From Aotearoamyces nothofagi (taxonomy: Eukaryota > Ascomycota > Leotiomycetes > Leotiales > Tympanidaceae), in NCBI GenBank assembly GCA_015345905.1, contig JADDTR010000001.1:248001-312000 (forward strand): a stretch of DNA of 64,000 nt, read 5' to 3'. Both the position numbers and the translations under genes were made by a program. Below are positions 11,800 through 23,131 of the stretch, one piece after another. The notes beneath the pieces were generated by a model that searched no databases, was not told where the DNA came from, and worked only from the letters and a program-made list of their open reading frames with translations. Positions within the stretch are counted from its first letter, which is position 1. Each line of letters opens with the position of its first letter.

Positions 11800-14700
11800 G
11801 GTAGTGATAGCTTATCGTTCTTCGTTCCGTTCTCGCGTCCTCACTCCTGCCTGCCTACGAGATAAATCGTGGTGATCTGCCTCGGCAAGATGCCAACCCG
11901 AGCATCTCCACATTCAAAACCTGCGGGCAAATTGATAAAGTTCAAGTGTTAGTAGCTTAAACCCGGACAGGAATACACTTGATCCGAGCGGCGACGGTGA
12001 TAGCTCGATAGCTTCTCGGCCCACTTTAACTATTTCACTTTCAAGCTCTTGAGGGCGAAGGCAAAGGCCCAGATAATATACTTACCTGCTGGCTAGCCCT
12101 TGCTATAATACTGATGATTTAGCGGTGCAGCAATGCGGCCTGGGCAGATGCGCTGTCGCGTCTCATTAACCCCAACAGCGCGGCTGCCCTTGACAGAGAT
12201 ATTGTGGCTTCAGCTGAAGATGCACCAGAGAAGGTGCCTCGACTAAACTACCAGGGCCAAGGTCCAGTGTGTCCAGGGCACCGGCACGGCAGGGCGAAGA
12301 TCCAGAGTGCATAGTGGATAACATGCATGTTACGGCCGAGCTGAGCTGGATAGGGCCCCTCCACTCAAGAACTCTGATATAGCAGTATGTACGCCCACAC
12401 CGAGCGATACAGCCTGGAACTGACAACCCTATTTTCCCCGAAGGCTGACTCTTTGGTACCTAGCAAGCATAGCAACATGATGTTCGATCGCGAAATAATG
12501 ACGCTGGAATTTCGCTCGTTGCTTACTCGAGAGACAGAAAGACGATGTTAGCGAAGCGCTCTGTAAGGTGCTCGGGTGGAGATTGGAAACAGTATGGCGT
12601 CCATTTAACACCATTGAGGCAGGGAGTAGTACCGGTTGAGGAGAACAACGCACTTGTACTTACTTACTCTGTAAAGCGCCAGCAGTCGATGGTCAAGTGC
12701 AAGGTGGTGCCGTACATGCCCTGCACGGGGACGCCCCATTGTCCCGCGGCGGACATCCGACGCCTTGGGTTGAAGGCCTGAAGAATATCTGGATGGCTGC
12801 TAAAGCACTGTATGCGGTGCATTAAACCCCCTAAGGAAACTTCTCCGGCTGAGTGTCTCCTGAAGTTCAATGCGGAGGATGTGGACCTCGAAGCCGAGCT
12901 GAGGCGCGCGATGATCATTAATGATACTGTACCGCTAGCCGGCAACTGCACAGTAAACATACCGAGAATCAAATACCATTCATTGATAACCACATGTGGC
13001 TGTGTATGCCGCCGTTCATTTCCATTAACCTTAATGTGCTGGCCTGCCTTGATAGGAAAATGGGTTCTGTGCTAATTGATATCATAAAAATCATGGGTAG
13101 AACCAGCAGCGAAGCGTTGGGAGCCTTCGTCCGAGTTAGGTCTCTCACTACCTGAAGGAGTCGGCAGCTGCAAGGCAACACTTTTGCCACCGCAGGTCTT
13201 GTCTCAAACGGGTCCTCTTAAACGGGTCCTCGGTGTTCTCAACATGCGACGGTGCATCTGTATTGTACGATCACATATCGGTGGGAATCCATCTTCCAAC
13301 AGATTTACTCTACTGTGGCTTTTGATATGCCTATAGCTTGCACGGGCTTCCCCACGATCGACCTTGCATTACAGACTACTTGAGCTACAGACCACATCTG
13401 GCCGCGTCATACATCATTGAAACTTAGAGCTCCCATCTTCCTGGTATCATCCGCACTACACAAGAATAGTATTGATACACGTTCGACATGTCACTCTTGC
13501 GTGTAAAAGGACAGGGGAGAGGTACTAATTCGACAAGTTGAGGAATAGGCCATGCAAACCTTCCCGGCTTGAGGTATGATGAGCTATAGCATAGCTAGCA
13601 TATGTTGTGTGTCTGCAGGTTCCGGCCGAAAGACACTTTGGAAAATCGTCGAACGCCTCGGGAAGACTTTAGTGAGAAGTACTTGCATCCGAGAGCATCT
13701 GGCAACGATATCACCAAAGTATAGGCTGCGATTAAATAAGAATCTCGCGTCAATGACGACCAAGAGGTTTTTATTTCTTCGCGCGGTACTTGCAGAGCAG
13801 AAAGGTGCTGTAATCGATTAGAAAAATCTTACTGAGAACTGATCGGAAGATTTTATGGATAGCCAAACTATCTAAACTTTGACGAAATATCGTGTCCATT
13901 ATTTCCAATATTCTCCTGAGTTTTTTGTAATTTGTAAAATACTGCCTACCATCTAGCTCTCAATAGAGTTGCCGTGAGGAAAGATAATTTTGGACGATTC
14001 TGTGCTCTTCGGCCAATGGTAGGAAATCCTTAAGGACAAATACAAGGACAACAGTTTCTTAGATAAGCATATCAAGAAATTTGATACTGAGTCCAGTAGA
14101 TAGATACTTTAGATGAATAATAATTATCTCGTGCATATATAAATTAATACGAGCAGATATTTGATATACCACAGTAAGGGCTACATGTTTATTGCCAAGT
14201 GTTCGTGGCCAAAGCTTCATCTAGGTTCTGCCCGCCGATTGATATCTTATCTGTAATTAGACTTAGTATCTGCAGATCTTGGATCTGGAGGTAGGCGTAG
14301 TAGTAGTCTAAGTGATAGATCTTTTCTTGCTCTCGGCAATAGATAAGTCTCGTGGACCTGGAAGTTTACCTGTAAGGTTTCGTCCAGTTTTCGATAGCCA
14401 TCCTGTCGGAGTTATAAGTATCAAACATGGTGAGAATAGGTATATCAATGTGCTAGTAACTCCGGCTGCAAAGAAAGAATACAGCGTCAAAGAACAGGGT
14501 GTTAGTTTTAATTTTCAATTAGCAAGAAAACCCCAAACGCCTAGAATACTGTACTTCCGCACAATATACTGGTAATTGCATTACATTAACAGGAATGATA
14601 ATCGATATGTATCTTGAGCTGAACTACAAAATGCTGACAAATGGAGTTTAGATACATTGTAATCGAATGCTGAAGAGAATGCTGGATCTTACTTACTGAC

Positions 14701-15267
14701 CTCACACTGACCGCTGCGTGCTCAAGATTCGGGAGCAGTGATTCCCATTTGCTGCTAGCTACTCATGGTTGGTGGTTTAGTTCTCTGGTCCACGACCCTG
14801 CATCCGTGCCATCTGTGCTTCAATGCTGTTCTTTCTGCATATCCTGCGTGGCCCCCGAAATCCCTAAATAATCTGTAATGCGGGCATAGAGAGCTTCCTG
14901 TCGCACTTATCATGACAAGGATAGAAACGCTAGTACATATATACATTAGCGTATATATACTAGCGTAAATTTGGCGCCTCCACTCCATAATCGCGTTCAT
15001 GAACGGCATCTCAGTGACTTCCTGCTACTTGTTCTCAACACATCTCCAGCATCACCTTTCTGTTTGCTAGGAGAACAGACTGCCCGCACATGTCTGAACC
15101 GCAGTCAACATAAAGCCTTCGCGCACGCATGATTTCTTGCGGTTCGATGCGCTCAGCCCTGCGGAAAACACTCTTCCCTCCCGTATTCACTTTACCTTGA
15201 CGCGCCGATACCTTCTCCATACCTTGCACTCCTGTGCGCATCTTGCAATCACTGCTCCGAGACAAAC
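11800..15267. other. Intergenic, 3.5 kb, no supportable gene
   Basis: Contains the upstream regions of the minus-strand gene at 9088-11799 and the plus-strand gene at 15268. Several short open frames look protein-like, for example 12812-13075 (+) with LLKFNAEDVDLEAELRRAM, 12664-12993 (-) and 14312-14575 (+). None has a recognisable domain, a convincing splice partner or a clear start. The stretch 12.1-13.3 kb is richer in G+C than 13.8-14.7 kb, which is AT-rich. An AT palindrome-like stretch (CTAGTACATATATAC / GTATATATACTAGCG) lies at about 14932-14966. The segment may hold the worn remains of one or more genes, but I cannot name them. Confidence 0.4.
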
Positions 15268-18200
15268 ATGGCGCCTATTCCAGCTACTCCGCGGCGCTCT
15301 GGTGCTGGTAGGCCACGTAAAAGCGTCGGCAGACCGCGAAGTTCCGATCTAGCTCGTGCGCCTACCTCGACATCTGGCGTCCCAAAGTCCGAACCCCCGC
15401 CAAAGAAGAGACGATACATCCCCGGAGGCCCAGGTGGAGGCGGCAGATATGTAGACGAAGATGGCAATGAAATTCCTGTTGGCGGAACCGGCCCCGGAGG
15501 ATATAATTATGTCGGTCCACGAGGCCGCATTGGTAGAGAGAACGCCGAAAAGGGAATTACACCTATGGTATATCCTCGCCGTGACAAAAGCACACGAACT
15601 CGCACAGTTCTATCTCGATCTCAACAACCAGCGATGAGATTCAGTTCTGCTGCCCAAGCTGCTGCGGCAGTGGTCCAGAATGATGGATACAAGCCTAGAG
15701 AGGAACGAGTGTGGGAAGAATTTCACCACAGCCTGGATATTGACGCAGCTCTTGTAGTTTTTAGCGCTGACGTTGTCGATGGAATTCAAAAGTCACCACC
15801 TGTTACGCCCAGTAGTTCTCAATCTGCTACAGGTTCCGTTAATGGTCTAAATGGTAACACACCGAACGGTGACGCCACAAGAGCTGGAAGCAATGGAGAG
15901 CATACGCCTGCAGGTTCCATGAATGGAGACAGCGGAAGAACTATCAGCATCCCAGGAACACCTGGCACGAAAAGACGACCTGGTCGGCCACCTCGGGATC
16001 CTGTTGCATTCTATGCTGCTCGGGAGGCAGCCGCTCTCAACTCTCTTGGCCCTATAGCCTCTCCTAGGACGCCCAAGATTGCTCCATTACATAACCAGAA
16101 TGCCAAAGAACGTCTCACGCTTCCACAGCCTTCGTACCGAAAGATCGACGCTTTGGCAAAATTTGAGGATAAAGCCTCCGGACAAGTGCGATATGTGGAT
16201 AAGTCAATGGCGAACGTTGGCTACCAGGAAACCGATATATTCATTCGCCCTGAACGCAACTATATCAAAGTCGCTGATGGTAACCTCGAGGAAGAACTTG
16301 ACATGGCCTCGGGCACCAAGACGAACAGTGACTCAAATGTTGCCATTGGCAGTGGTGGCGTCGGCCGAGTAGAGTATGATATGGACGAACAGGATGATAA
16401 GTGGCTCGAGGTGTTTAACGAAGAGCGTAAAGCTGGTGGTATTGAGGCTATTACGCGTGAAATATTTGAAATCACAATTACCAAGATTGAGAAAGAATGG
16501 CATGCTCTGGAGAAACGCATCCCGAAGCCGAACCCCAAGCCGCCCCAGACTCACCGTCCAAGATCAAGCTCAGCCGCTGCAGTTAACGGAGAGCCGCAAG
16601 CTGGCGAGGAGCAGGATAGCAAATGCGCTATTTGTGACGATGGAGACTGCGAGAATACCAATGCCATCGTCTTTTGCGATGGTTGCGATCTTGCGGTCCA
16701 TCAAGAGTGCTATGGCGTTCCGTTTATACCCGAGGGCCAATGGCTGTGTAGAAAGTGCCAATTGATTGGCCGAGGAATACCTGTAAGTGAATTAAGAGCA
16801 CAACTATTTCTATTCCACTAACACAAACCTAGACTTGTATATTCTGTCCAAATACAGATGGTGGCTTCAAACAAACCAACTCATCTCGTTGGGCTCACCT
16901 TCTCTGTGCCATGTGGATCCCCGAAGTTTCTCTCGGTAACCATACCTTCATGGAGCCAGTGATGGATGTGGAAAAGGTGCCCAAGAATCGCTGGAAATTA
17001 ACCTGCTACATTTGTCAACAGCGTATGGGTGCATGTGTTCAGTGCGGTAACAAAGCATGCTACCAAGCTTTTCATGTTACTTGCGCTCGCCGGTCCCGAC
17101 TTTTCCTCAAGATGAAGAATAGCCATGGAACTCTGGCGGAGCTTGATTCATCTACGCAGCTGAAAGCATTTTGTGACAAGCACTGCCCACCGGAATATGC
17201 CAAAGAGAATGATGTTTCTAGGGCAACTCGAGAGGCTCGGATATTCTACAAGCGAACCATGCGACGTCGTCTCTGGGCAGATAGTCAAGCTTCGGCGCTG
17301 GCAATGGCAGCATCACACCATGCTATAACGGAGCACCCACCAGATGAGTCGCAGAACACCGGCACGCAACTGTATTTGGCGCTTAACGATGCTAAAAAGA
17401 AAGGAAATCAACCAGCAAAACCCATCTGGAAGCTACCTTCTGGCGCCCCAGTCATACCAGCGGTTGTTTACGACTCTGTCGAAAGCGCTCTGCAACGCTT
17501 CGGGATCCGCAAGAGAAAGGAATATGCAGCAGCTATATGTCGATATTGGACGCTCAAGAGGGAGGCAAGACGCGGCGCAGCTCTCTTGAAACGTTTACAA
17601 TTACAGATGGACTCGTTCTCGTCTATGGAGATTACTCGTCGCAATTTCGCCGGAATGGGACACGTCGGCCGAAGTCGCCTTGAACGACGTATCGAGTTCG
17701 CTAAGACTCTTGTTAAGGATCTCGAGGCGCTGAAGGAGCTATCTCGCGAGGTTGCGAAGAGAGAAACGGAGAAACTGAGGAGCGCAGAGCTGGAAGTTGC
17801 TATGGTCGACACAATTTACTTTCCGTTAGCTAAGCTGCTACCAACGGTTTTGGAGAAAGCTTTAATGTGAGCCTCATTCTATTTTTCTATCGTACTCTAC
17901 TAATATCACCCACAGACTTGACATCAAGAAGGCATTTACGCGGGGTTTGGTAGAGATGCAAGTCAAACTCAACAACCGCTACTATGCTTTGGCTACGACG
18001 TTTGCACTCGAGCTTAGCTCCGTCTTCAATGCTGGTATTGAGGCAGGCTTGCCCTCTGACGAGCAGCAAGTTTCATCATCTAAGCAGGCTATCAACGATC
18101 TTAAGGAGCGGAGAAAACTTGCGAAACGAATCATCAAAGCTATCCAGCCACAGCTGGAGACTGCTATTCGAGCTGAGGCTGACCTCACAAGCAAGCCTGC

Positions 18201-18990
18201 TGAGCAGATGGTCCATGAGCTCGAGGTACTACTTGAATCATGCCTCCACACCCATCAAGGGCCTTCATCGGGATCAACCCATGGCACTACTGTAGAGCAT
18301 GAAGGTACTGATACGGTAATGGCCGATGCTGATGTTGCTGAAGATCAAGAAGAGACGCAGGAACGGGCTGTTGCTGAGGGAGACTCGAGTGAAAGTATCG
18401 CTGTAGGGGACCCGATGGAGCTCGATCTGCATGACGAAGATGCTCCCGGCGAAGAGGTCGACGACGATCCATTTGCAGCAGTACCTACATCTGACGGCTC
18501 AGTTACATCTACTAGGAGCCAGCAGAAAATATCGGATACGAAGCCATCTCTTCAAAACAACGGCATCAAGGCTTCAGATACCCCTCCAGAAACAAATGGC
18601 TATGTTCAACCTCTCGAACACCAGCACCCACAGCCACCCACTCCTCCTGTGTCCAATGGCGGCACTAACAGCATCGCCAGCCATGAAGTTAGCGCTCATG
18701 AGCCGGGCTCTTTCCTCACAGACGGTGGCCAGCCCTGGTACCTGAAAGCATGGGACCCTGTTGGAACCACTCTCATAGACCAGTCCTGGGCAGGTAGAGA
18801 AGTGGCTAGAGATATGAGCGAGGAGCTGAGCGAGATTGATGACGACGAGCTGAAGGGACTGGGAGTCAGCACGGACATGGACGGTGGGGAAGCCGAGGTT
18901 GAAGAGGTTGCCGATGGCAGCGGAAAGGTGGCAGCGATTGTTAAGACGAAGAAGGGAAAGGCCAAGAAGCGATGGAAGGGGTACAGATGA
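15268..18990 (+). CDS. PHD-finger chromatin protein, Nto1/BRPF-type HAT-complex subunit
   Basis: Three exons: 15268-16782, 16833-17866, 17916-18990; introns of 50 and 49 bp with CTAAC/CTAAT branch sites. Product 1207 aa. The N-terminus is basic with AT-hook-like GRPRKSVGRPR and a second GRPPRDP. An EPL1-like region (about 150-410) contains YRKIDALAKFE and EITREIFEITITKIEKEW. A PHD finger follows (about 451-500; CAICDDGDCENTNAIVFCDGC...CYG), then, straight after intron 1, an extended PHD (about 506-630; CIFC...RWAHLLCAMWIPEV...CYICQ...ACYQAFHVTCARR). The EPL1-PHD-ePHD order is that of yeast Nto1 and animal BRPF scaffolds, which bring MYST/Sas3 acetyltransferase to H3 tails. A helical region with DTIYFPLAKLLPTVLEKALI (about 835-925) sits where BRPFs carry a bromodomain and may be a degenerate one. 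The long C-terminal tail is acidic and ends in a Lys-rich patch (KTKKGKAKKRWKGYR). Confidence 0.93.
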
Positions 18991-19630
18991 TTTGAGGATG
19001 CAAGCGTTGTATCAAAATTGCAGGTGTTTGGGCGTTTCCAGGCAGGCGTTCCCAACATCGATCGAGTGGGCGGCTTGTATTCTATTTGCACGGGCGCAGA
19101 GGCGTCAGGAGGCCATGCACAGCCGGCTAAGCATTTGCTCAGTAGCACCCATCCAGGTATAATTGATAGCGGAAATCAAAGATAGTAGTAGAAACTGCCT
19201 GTTCTCTAGCAAGAAGAGTCTTTATGGCTAGGAGACGGATGTGCATCAGCCAGCCTTGCAAGCCCGAGGCAGCCACACGTGATTGGGCGGTTTCGCGTAG
19301 AGAAGCGGCAGCGGCAGCGGCAGCGGCCTGGGCTACCCCCGGCGGCCGTAGGGTAGCTTGCGGCTGGGGGCGTTGCCGGGTCAATGGCGGCCCGCGTCGC
19401 CACGCAGGCTCCGCCCGGGAGAGGGAGGGACAGAAGGGGCATGGCGCGGCCGGAAGCGATCCCGAGAGCGCGTTGAGATTGGGTGGCTGGAGGGAGGGAG
19501 CAACCCTGCACGAGAGATTCATTCACAGTGCAATGCAATGCAACGGCGCGGGCGGGCGGGCGGGCTGGCTGGCTGGCTGGCCGTTACGGCTCTTGTACAA
19601 CATGCGGGTGTGGATGGGACATGCATCTTT

Positions 19631-19900
19631 TGTAGTGTAGTGTAGTATAGTGTAGTGTAGTGTACTTACTGTACTATACTGTATCGTTCTGTACTTTACT
19701 ATACTTTACTATACTTTACTGTACTGTACTATACTTTACTATACTATACTCTACAATCATATACTACTCTATACTCTTCTATACTGCTCTGTACTATCCT
19801 GTACTTTACTGTTCTGTACTTTACTATACTGTTCTATACTATTTTGTACCGTCCTGTTCTGTTCTATACTACTCTGTACTCTACTCTACTGTACTATACC
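19631..19900. repeat. Degenerate pentanucleotide array, TACTR-type
   Basis: About 270 bp built almost only from 5-bp words close to TACTG, TACTA, TACTT and TTCTG, starting as GTAGT-type words and turning into CTGTA/CTATA-type words. It is the largest of three such tracts in the window (also 33726-33760 and 34363-34393). Confidence 0.9.
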
Positions 19901-20339
19901 TGCCTCTGCTGTTCCGTGTGTATACTGCTCACTACTCACTGCTTGCCGCTTGCCGCTTGCCAGCTCCACGAGTGTGCAGCCCGTCCCACCGTCCCTCCGT
20001 CCCACCGTGCCCCATCCCTTGAGGCTGCATAACCGGCTGTGACCCGTGACGAGAGGGTGCAGCTGGCTCCCCGGCCCTCCTCCGTCACCCTCCTCCCCCC
20101 CCTGATCCTGCAGCCAGTAGCGAGCCGTGACGGGTGGCGACGCGCTTCCCAAAGCGGCCTGCAGAAGGAAGCCGGAGGGAGTCGCAGGCCTGTCCGGCGT
20201 CGTACAAAGTCTCGTCGGGGGTGTGTCGTCCGGGGCGCGCAGGCCGCGGAGTGGACGGGCGTGGACGGGACTGGACGGAATGCCTGGTGCCTGATGCCTG
20301 ATGTCTGATGCCTAAACAAATAAATGTCTGATGCCCCAG

Positions 20340-20395
20340 CGTCCAGCGTCCAGCGTCCAGCGTCCAGCGTCCAGCGTCCAGCGTCCAGCGTCCAG
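20340..20395. repeat. Perfect 7-bp tandem repeat, 8 copies of CGTCCAG
   Basis: Eight uninterrupted identical units. It is preceded by 7-9 bp near-repeats of the type TGCCTGA at about 20281-20333. Confidence 0.97.
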
Positions 20396-20415
20396 TGCCC
20401 AATGCCAGGCCGTTG

Positions 20416-20450
20416 CAGGCTCTCCCAGGCTCTCCCAGGCTCTCCCAGGC
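20416..20450. repeat. 10-bp tandem repeat, about 3.5 copies of CAGGCTCTCC
   Basis: Uninterrupted units directly after the 7-bp array, followed by a short (TC)n run at about 20460-20474. Confidence 0.93.
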
Positions 20451-21139
20451 AGTGACAGGCTCTCTCTCTCTCTCACGCTGTAAAAGCACCAGAACGTCCC
20501 ACCGTTACCGTCACCCTCACCCTCACCGTCGCTGCCACTGCCACTGCGGCTCTCCAATTCCCCAATTCCCCATTCCCCCAGAGTCGGAATATCCTCACTT
20601 CTCGCATTTCCCATTCCTTGCCGTCGCCGTCTTAATCAATTTCGCTATGATCGGCTTGCTTTATCGCCTTGCATAGCCGTGCGGGAGGGAGATTGCTCGG
20701 CCTGGCGCTCGCCTAAATTTTCGAAGAGTAAACACTCGCGGGCCCTGCGTCGACCGCTGCCACCGCCGGCGAACGACCCTTTTTTGAGTTTTACGGCCTC
20801 GAAATCCTTCTGCTACTAATTATACAGCATATCTTGTGCATTGTACGCTGCCTTTGTTTATAGAGCGGGTTCTGGCGTTGCTTTTTGTCCGGCCTGCACT
20901 GTTTTGAGCGATTCCATTCTACAGAGGTTTGTTGACACCCGTCGTACAAGAGAGACAAATCTTCAGCATCTGACCTGCACAGCGATATAACGACTTGACG
21001 ACGGAGATCCTGCTGCGAGAGATAGAGATACCCCAGGACAGACTAGGCCTCGGAAAAAATCACACCGATCGCATACCCCGAATCCCAACGGCTGCTGAGC
21101 ACATTCCACGGGGCCTCGTTGGCACGCACCAACTGAGCC

Positions 21140-23131
21140 ATGAACCCTCCGCCGCCTCCACCCCACGGGGAGGTGCCGAAAGGCTCAGGGCTGCCTCCGG
21201 GAAAATACGACATCTTCGTCATACCACCGCACTCGTCTGGATCTGGCTTCCTTTACTTGCCTTCATTGCAACCGAATATCAACAGTTTCGCGGCTGGCTT
21301 TGCCTCTGCGTTAATACTCGTAGCAATAGGCTCCACAATACTGCCAGCTCTGAAAGTATGGTGGCAAAGTATCCAGATGACGGGCGGCACGGGCATGTTC
21401 ATGATGATAGTGGCGGTCGGAGTTGGTGCTTGGGCTCTTGGACGGACACAGACTGATGGGGGCCCAGGACCTGGTGGCGGTCCTCCTCCTGGGGGTGCTC
21501 AAGGAGGCACTCCGCATGGCACTGGCTACACGCGAGGCGCTGGCGCTGGACCGACTCCTGGCCCTACCCCCGGGCCAACCCCAGGACCAACCCCAGGACC
21601 AACTCCAGGACCGGCTCCGGGAGCTACGTCTGGTATGCCTGGAGGAGATAGGCCAAAATCATCATGGCAACGACCAAATCCTACACCCGGAGCCTCTGGG
21701 ACATATGGAACGTCTGGTACGTCTGGTACGGCCGGTGCGTCGGGTGCGACTGGTGGGAACCCGCCTAATGCCGCAAAGAGTGGCTGGGAAAAGGCGAGGG
21801 AGGAAACACGGAGGAGGGAGGAAGAACGAAAAGCAAAGGAAGCTGAAAAGAAAAAGAAAGAAGACTTCGAGAGGAGGTTGAAGGAACTCCGCGAAAAGGA
21901 AGCACGAGAACGTGAGGCTCGGGAGCAAAGGGAGACGGAGAAGAAAGCTGCCGAGAAGAAGGCTGCAGAGATGAAAGCTGCCGAGATGAAAGCTGCCGAG
22001 ATCAGAGCTGCTGCGATCAGAGCTGCCGAGATGAAAGCCGCGGAGAAGAAGAACGCAGAGACCAAAGCTGCAGAGGTCAGGGGAAGTAGCTACGCCTTCT
22101 CTGCTGTAGGAGAGAAGACGAACCCCTGGGCGAGAGTCCCGCCATCTACGACTTGTTCACAGCCACCGTCACCCACCAAGAGACCACCATCTACAACTCG
22201 TTCACAGCCACCATCACCCACCAAGAGACCACCATCTCCGACAGCAAGGACATATCTAGGTACCGAAGAGGACCAATACTCCTATAGACCATATGATACA
22301 CCCCGAAAGCCAACTCACAAGAAGTCCCTTTCATCACTTTACTCCGAATCCTCCTATGCTGCCTCGCAATCCACGTCTCGCACCACACCTCCGCCCTCCC
22401 ACCGAGGTCCGTACACCACCAAGGACCCCGACAAGATTGTTATCAAGGCCGTGTACAAATTTACCAGCACCTTTCTCAAAACACCATCTTCGCAACTCGT
22501 GTCAGGTTGTGGCTCAGTTACCGATGGACTAATATTGCGCATTACAACCGAAGGCCTCTTCATCGACGATGATGTGCGAGGCGTCCCGCAGCGTGAGTGG
22601 GACGTCAAGGCTTGGACTATGAAACTGGTAGAGGTATGGTGTCCCGCATTCCGCCAATCCCATGGCACTCCTGCTGCGTCTCGCGATCGTGTTTCTTCCA
22701 ATTATCAGCATCAAAATCCGGTTCGTCGGCTGTGGAATATTGACAAGGAAAAAGCCGCCACGAGCGAGGAAATAGATGCGCTCCTGATTGATTTGCTTGT
22801 TTCTTGCAAGGATAAGTGTCGCCTTGCTAATTTGAATTCTGCGTCTGATTTGCATGCGCGTTCTGCTTCACCGCTCAAGGAGAGAAGTTCTAACAGAAAT
22901 CGTGCGGCACAGACGGGCGAGATGAAGACCCTTGGACTCCATATCCTGAGGGCCACTATCCGCGACCAAGATGGAAAACGATATGTCTTTGTCATCGCAG
23001 AGGAGGAGAGCTGGAAGGTGGCAATCGGGCTGCAGCGATTACGGAAAGGGTCTCAAGTTAGAGCGTTGGGTGTCAGTGGCATGAGTACCGGGGATGCGAG
23101 GTCAACATTGGAGAATCTTGGGTGGGCATGA
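21140..23131 (+). CDS. Uncharacterised fungal protein: two membrane segments, repeats, conserved C-terminal domain
   Basis: A single-exon 663-aa frame from ATG at 21140 (MNPPPPPPHGEVPKGSG). Order of parts: a conserved stretch GKYDIFVIPPHSSGSGFLYL (about 21-40); a hydrophobic segment (about 49-72); a second one (about 82-102; MFMMIVAVGVGAWALG); a run of PTPG repeats (about 137-160) and Gly/Thr/Ser-rich sequence; a highly charged helical stretch (about 215-315) with E/R/K then repeated KAAEM/KAAEK words, which should form a single helix or coiled coil; a Ser/Pro/Thr-rich region with repeated SQPPSPTKRPPS units; and a conserved C-terminal domain (about 430-663) with KAVYKFTSTFLKTPSSQLVSG and VIAEEESWKVAIGLQRLRKG, ending ALGVSGMSTG...LENLGWA. 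No catalytic motif. I recognise it as a conserved fungal hypothetical but know no function. It may be a membrane-anchored scaffold of a mitochondrion or other organelle (inference). Confidence 0.85.
   Translation: MNPPPPPPHGEVPKGSGLPPGKYDIFVIPPHSSGSGFLYLPSLQPNINSFAAGFASALILVAIGSTILPALKVWWQSIQMTGGTGMFMMIVAVGVGAWALGRTQTDGGPGPGGGPPPGGAQGGTPHGTGYTRGAGAGPTPGPTPGPTPGPTPGPTPGPAPGATSGMPGGDRPKSSWQRPNPTPGASGTYGTSGTSGTAGASGATGGNPPNAAKSGWEKAREETRRREEERKAKEAEKKKKEDFERRLKELREKEAREREAREQRETEKKAAEKKAAEMKAAEMKAAEIRAAAIRAAEMKAAEKKNAETKAAEVRGSSYAFSAVGEKTNPWARVPPSTTCSQPPSPTKRPPSTTRSQPPSPTKRPPSPTARTYLGTEEDQYSYRPYDTPRKPTHKKSLSSLYSESSYAASQSTSRTTPPPSHRGPYTTKDPDKIVIKAVYKFTSTFLKTPSSQLVSGCGSVTDGLILRITTEGLFIDDDVRGVPQREWDVKAWTMKLVEVWCPAFRQSHGTPAASRDRVSSNYQHQNPVRRLWNIDKEKAATSEEIDALLIDLLVSCKDKCRLANLNSASDLHARSASPLKERSSNRNRAAQTGEMKTLGLHILRATIRDQDGKRYVFVIAEEESWKVAIGLQRLRKGSQVRALGVSGMSTGDARSTLENLGWA

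Larger units (their letters stand above)
18991..21139. other. Intergenic: GC-rich, tandem-repeat-rich upstream region
   Basis: The 3' flank of the Nto1-type gene, then about 1.9 kb of compositionally odd DNA before the start at 21140: a GC-rich block with purine- and CG-rich runs (about 19250-19600), a TACTR-like pentamer array (19631-19900), a GC-rich block (19950-20280), 7-bp and 10-bp tandem arrays (20340-20450), a short CT run, then a pyrimidine-rich leader. Open frames here are repeat artefacts. I read it as a repeat-expanded promoter/5' UTR region. Confidence 0.55.

Noticed and set aside
15268-18990. Several other frames on both strands inside the Nto1-type gene
   Set aside because: All are shadows of the spliced plus-strand product.
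19660-20022. 120-codon Leu/Tyr/Cys/Ser-rich frame on the plus strand
   Set aside because: Produced by the TACTR-type repeat array; no start context or domain.
20340-20450. CRISPR-like regular array
   Set aside because: Units are directly adjacent with no spacers, and the organism is a fungus; ordinary tandem repeats.
21526-22065. 179-codon minus-strand frame rich in Ser, Ala and Phe
   Set aside because: A mirror of the repetitive Lys/Glu/Ala and PTPG coding regions on the plus strand.
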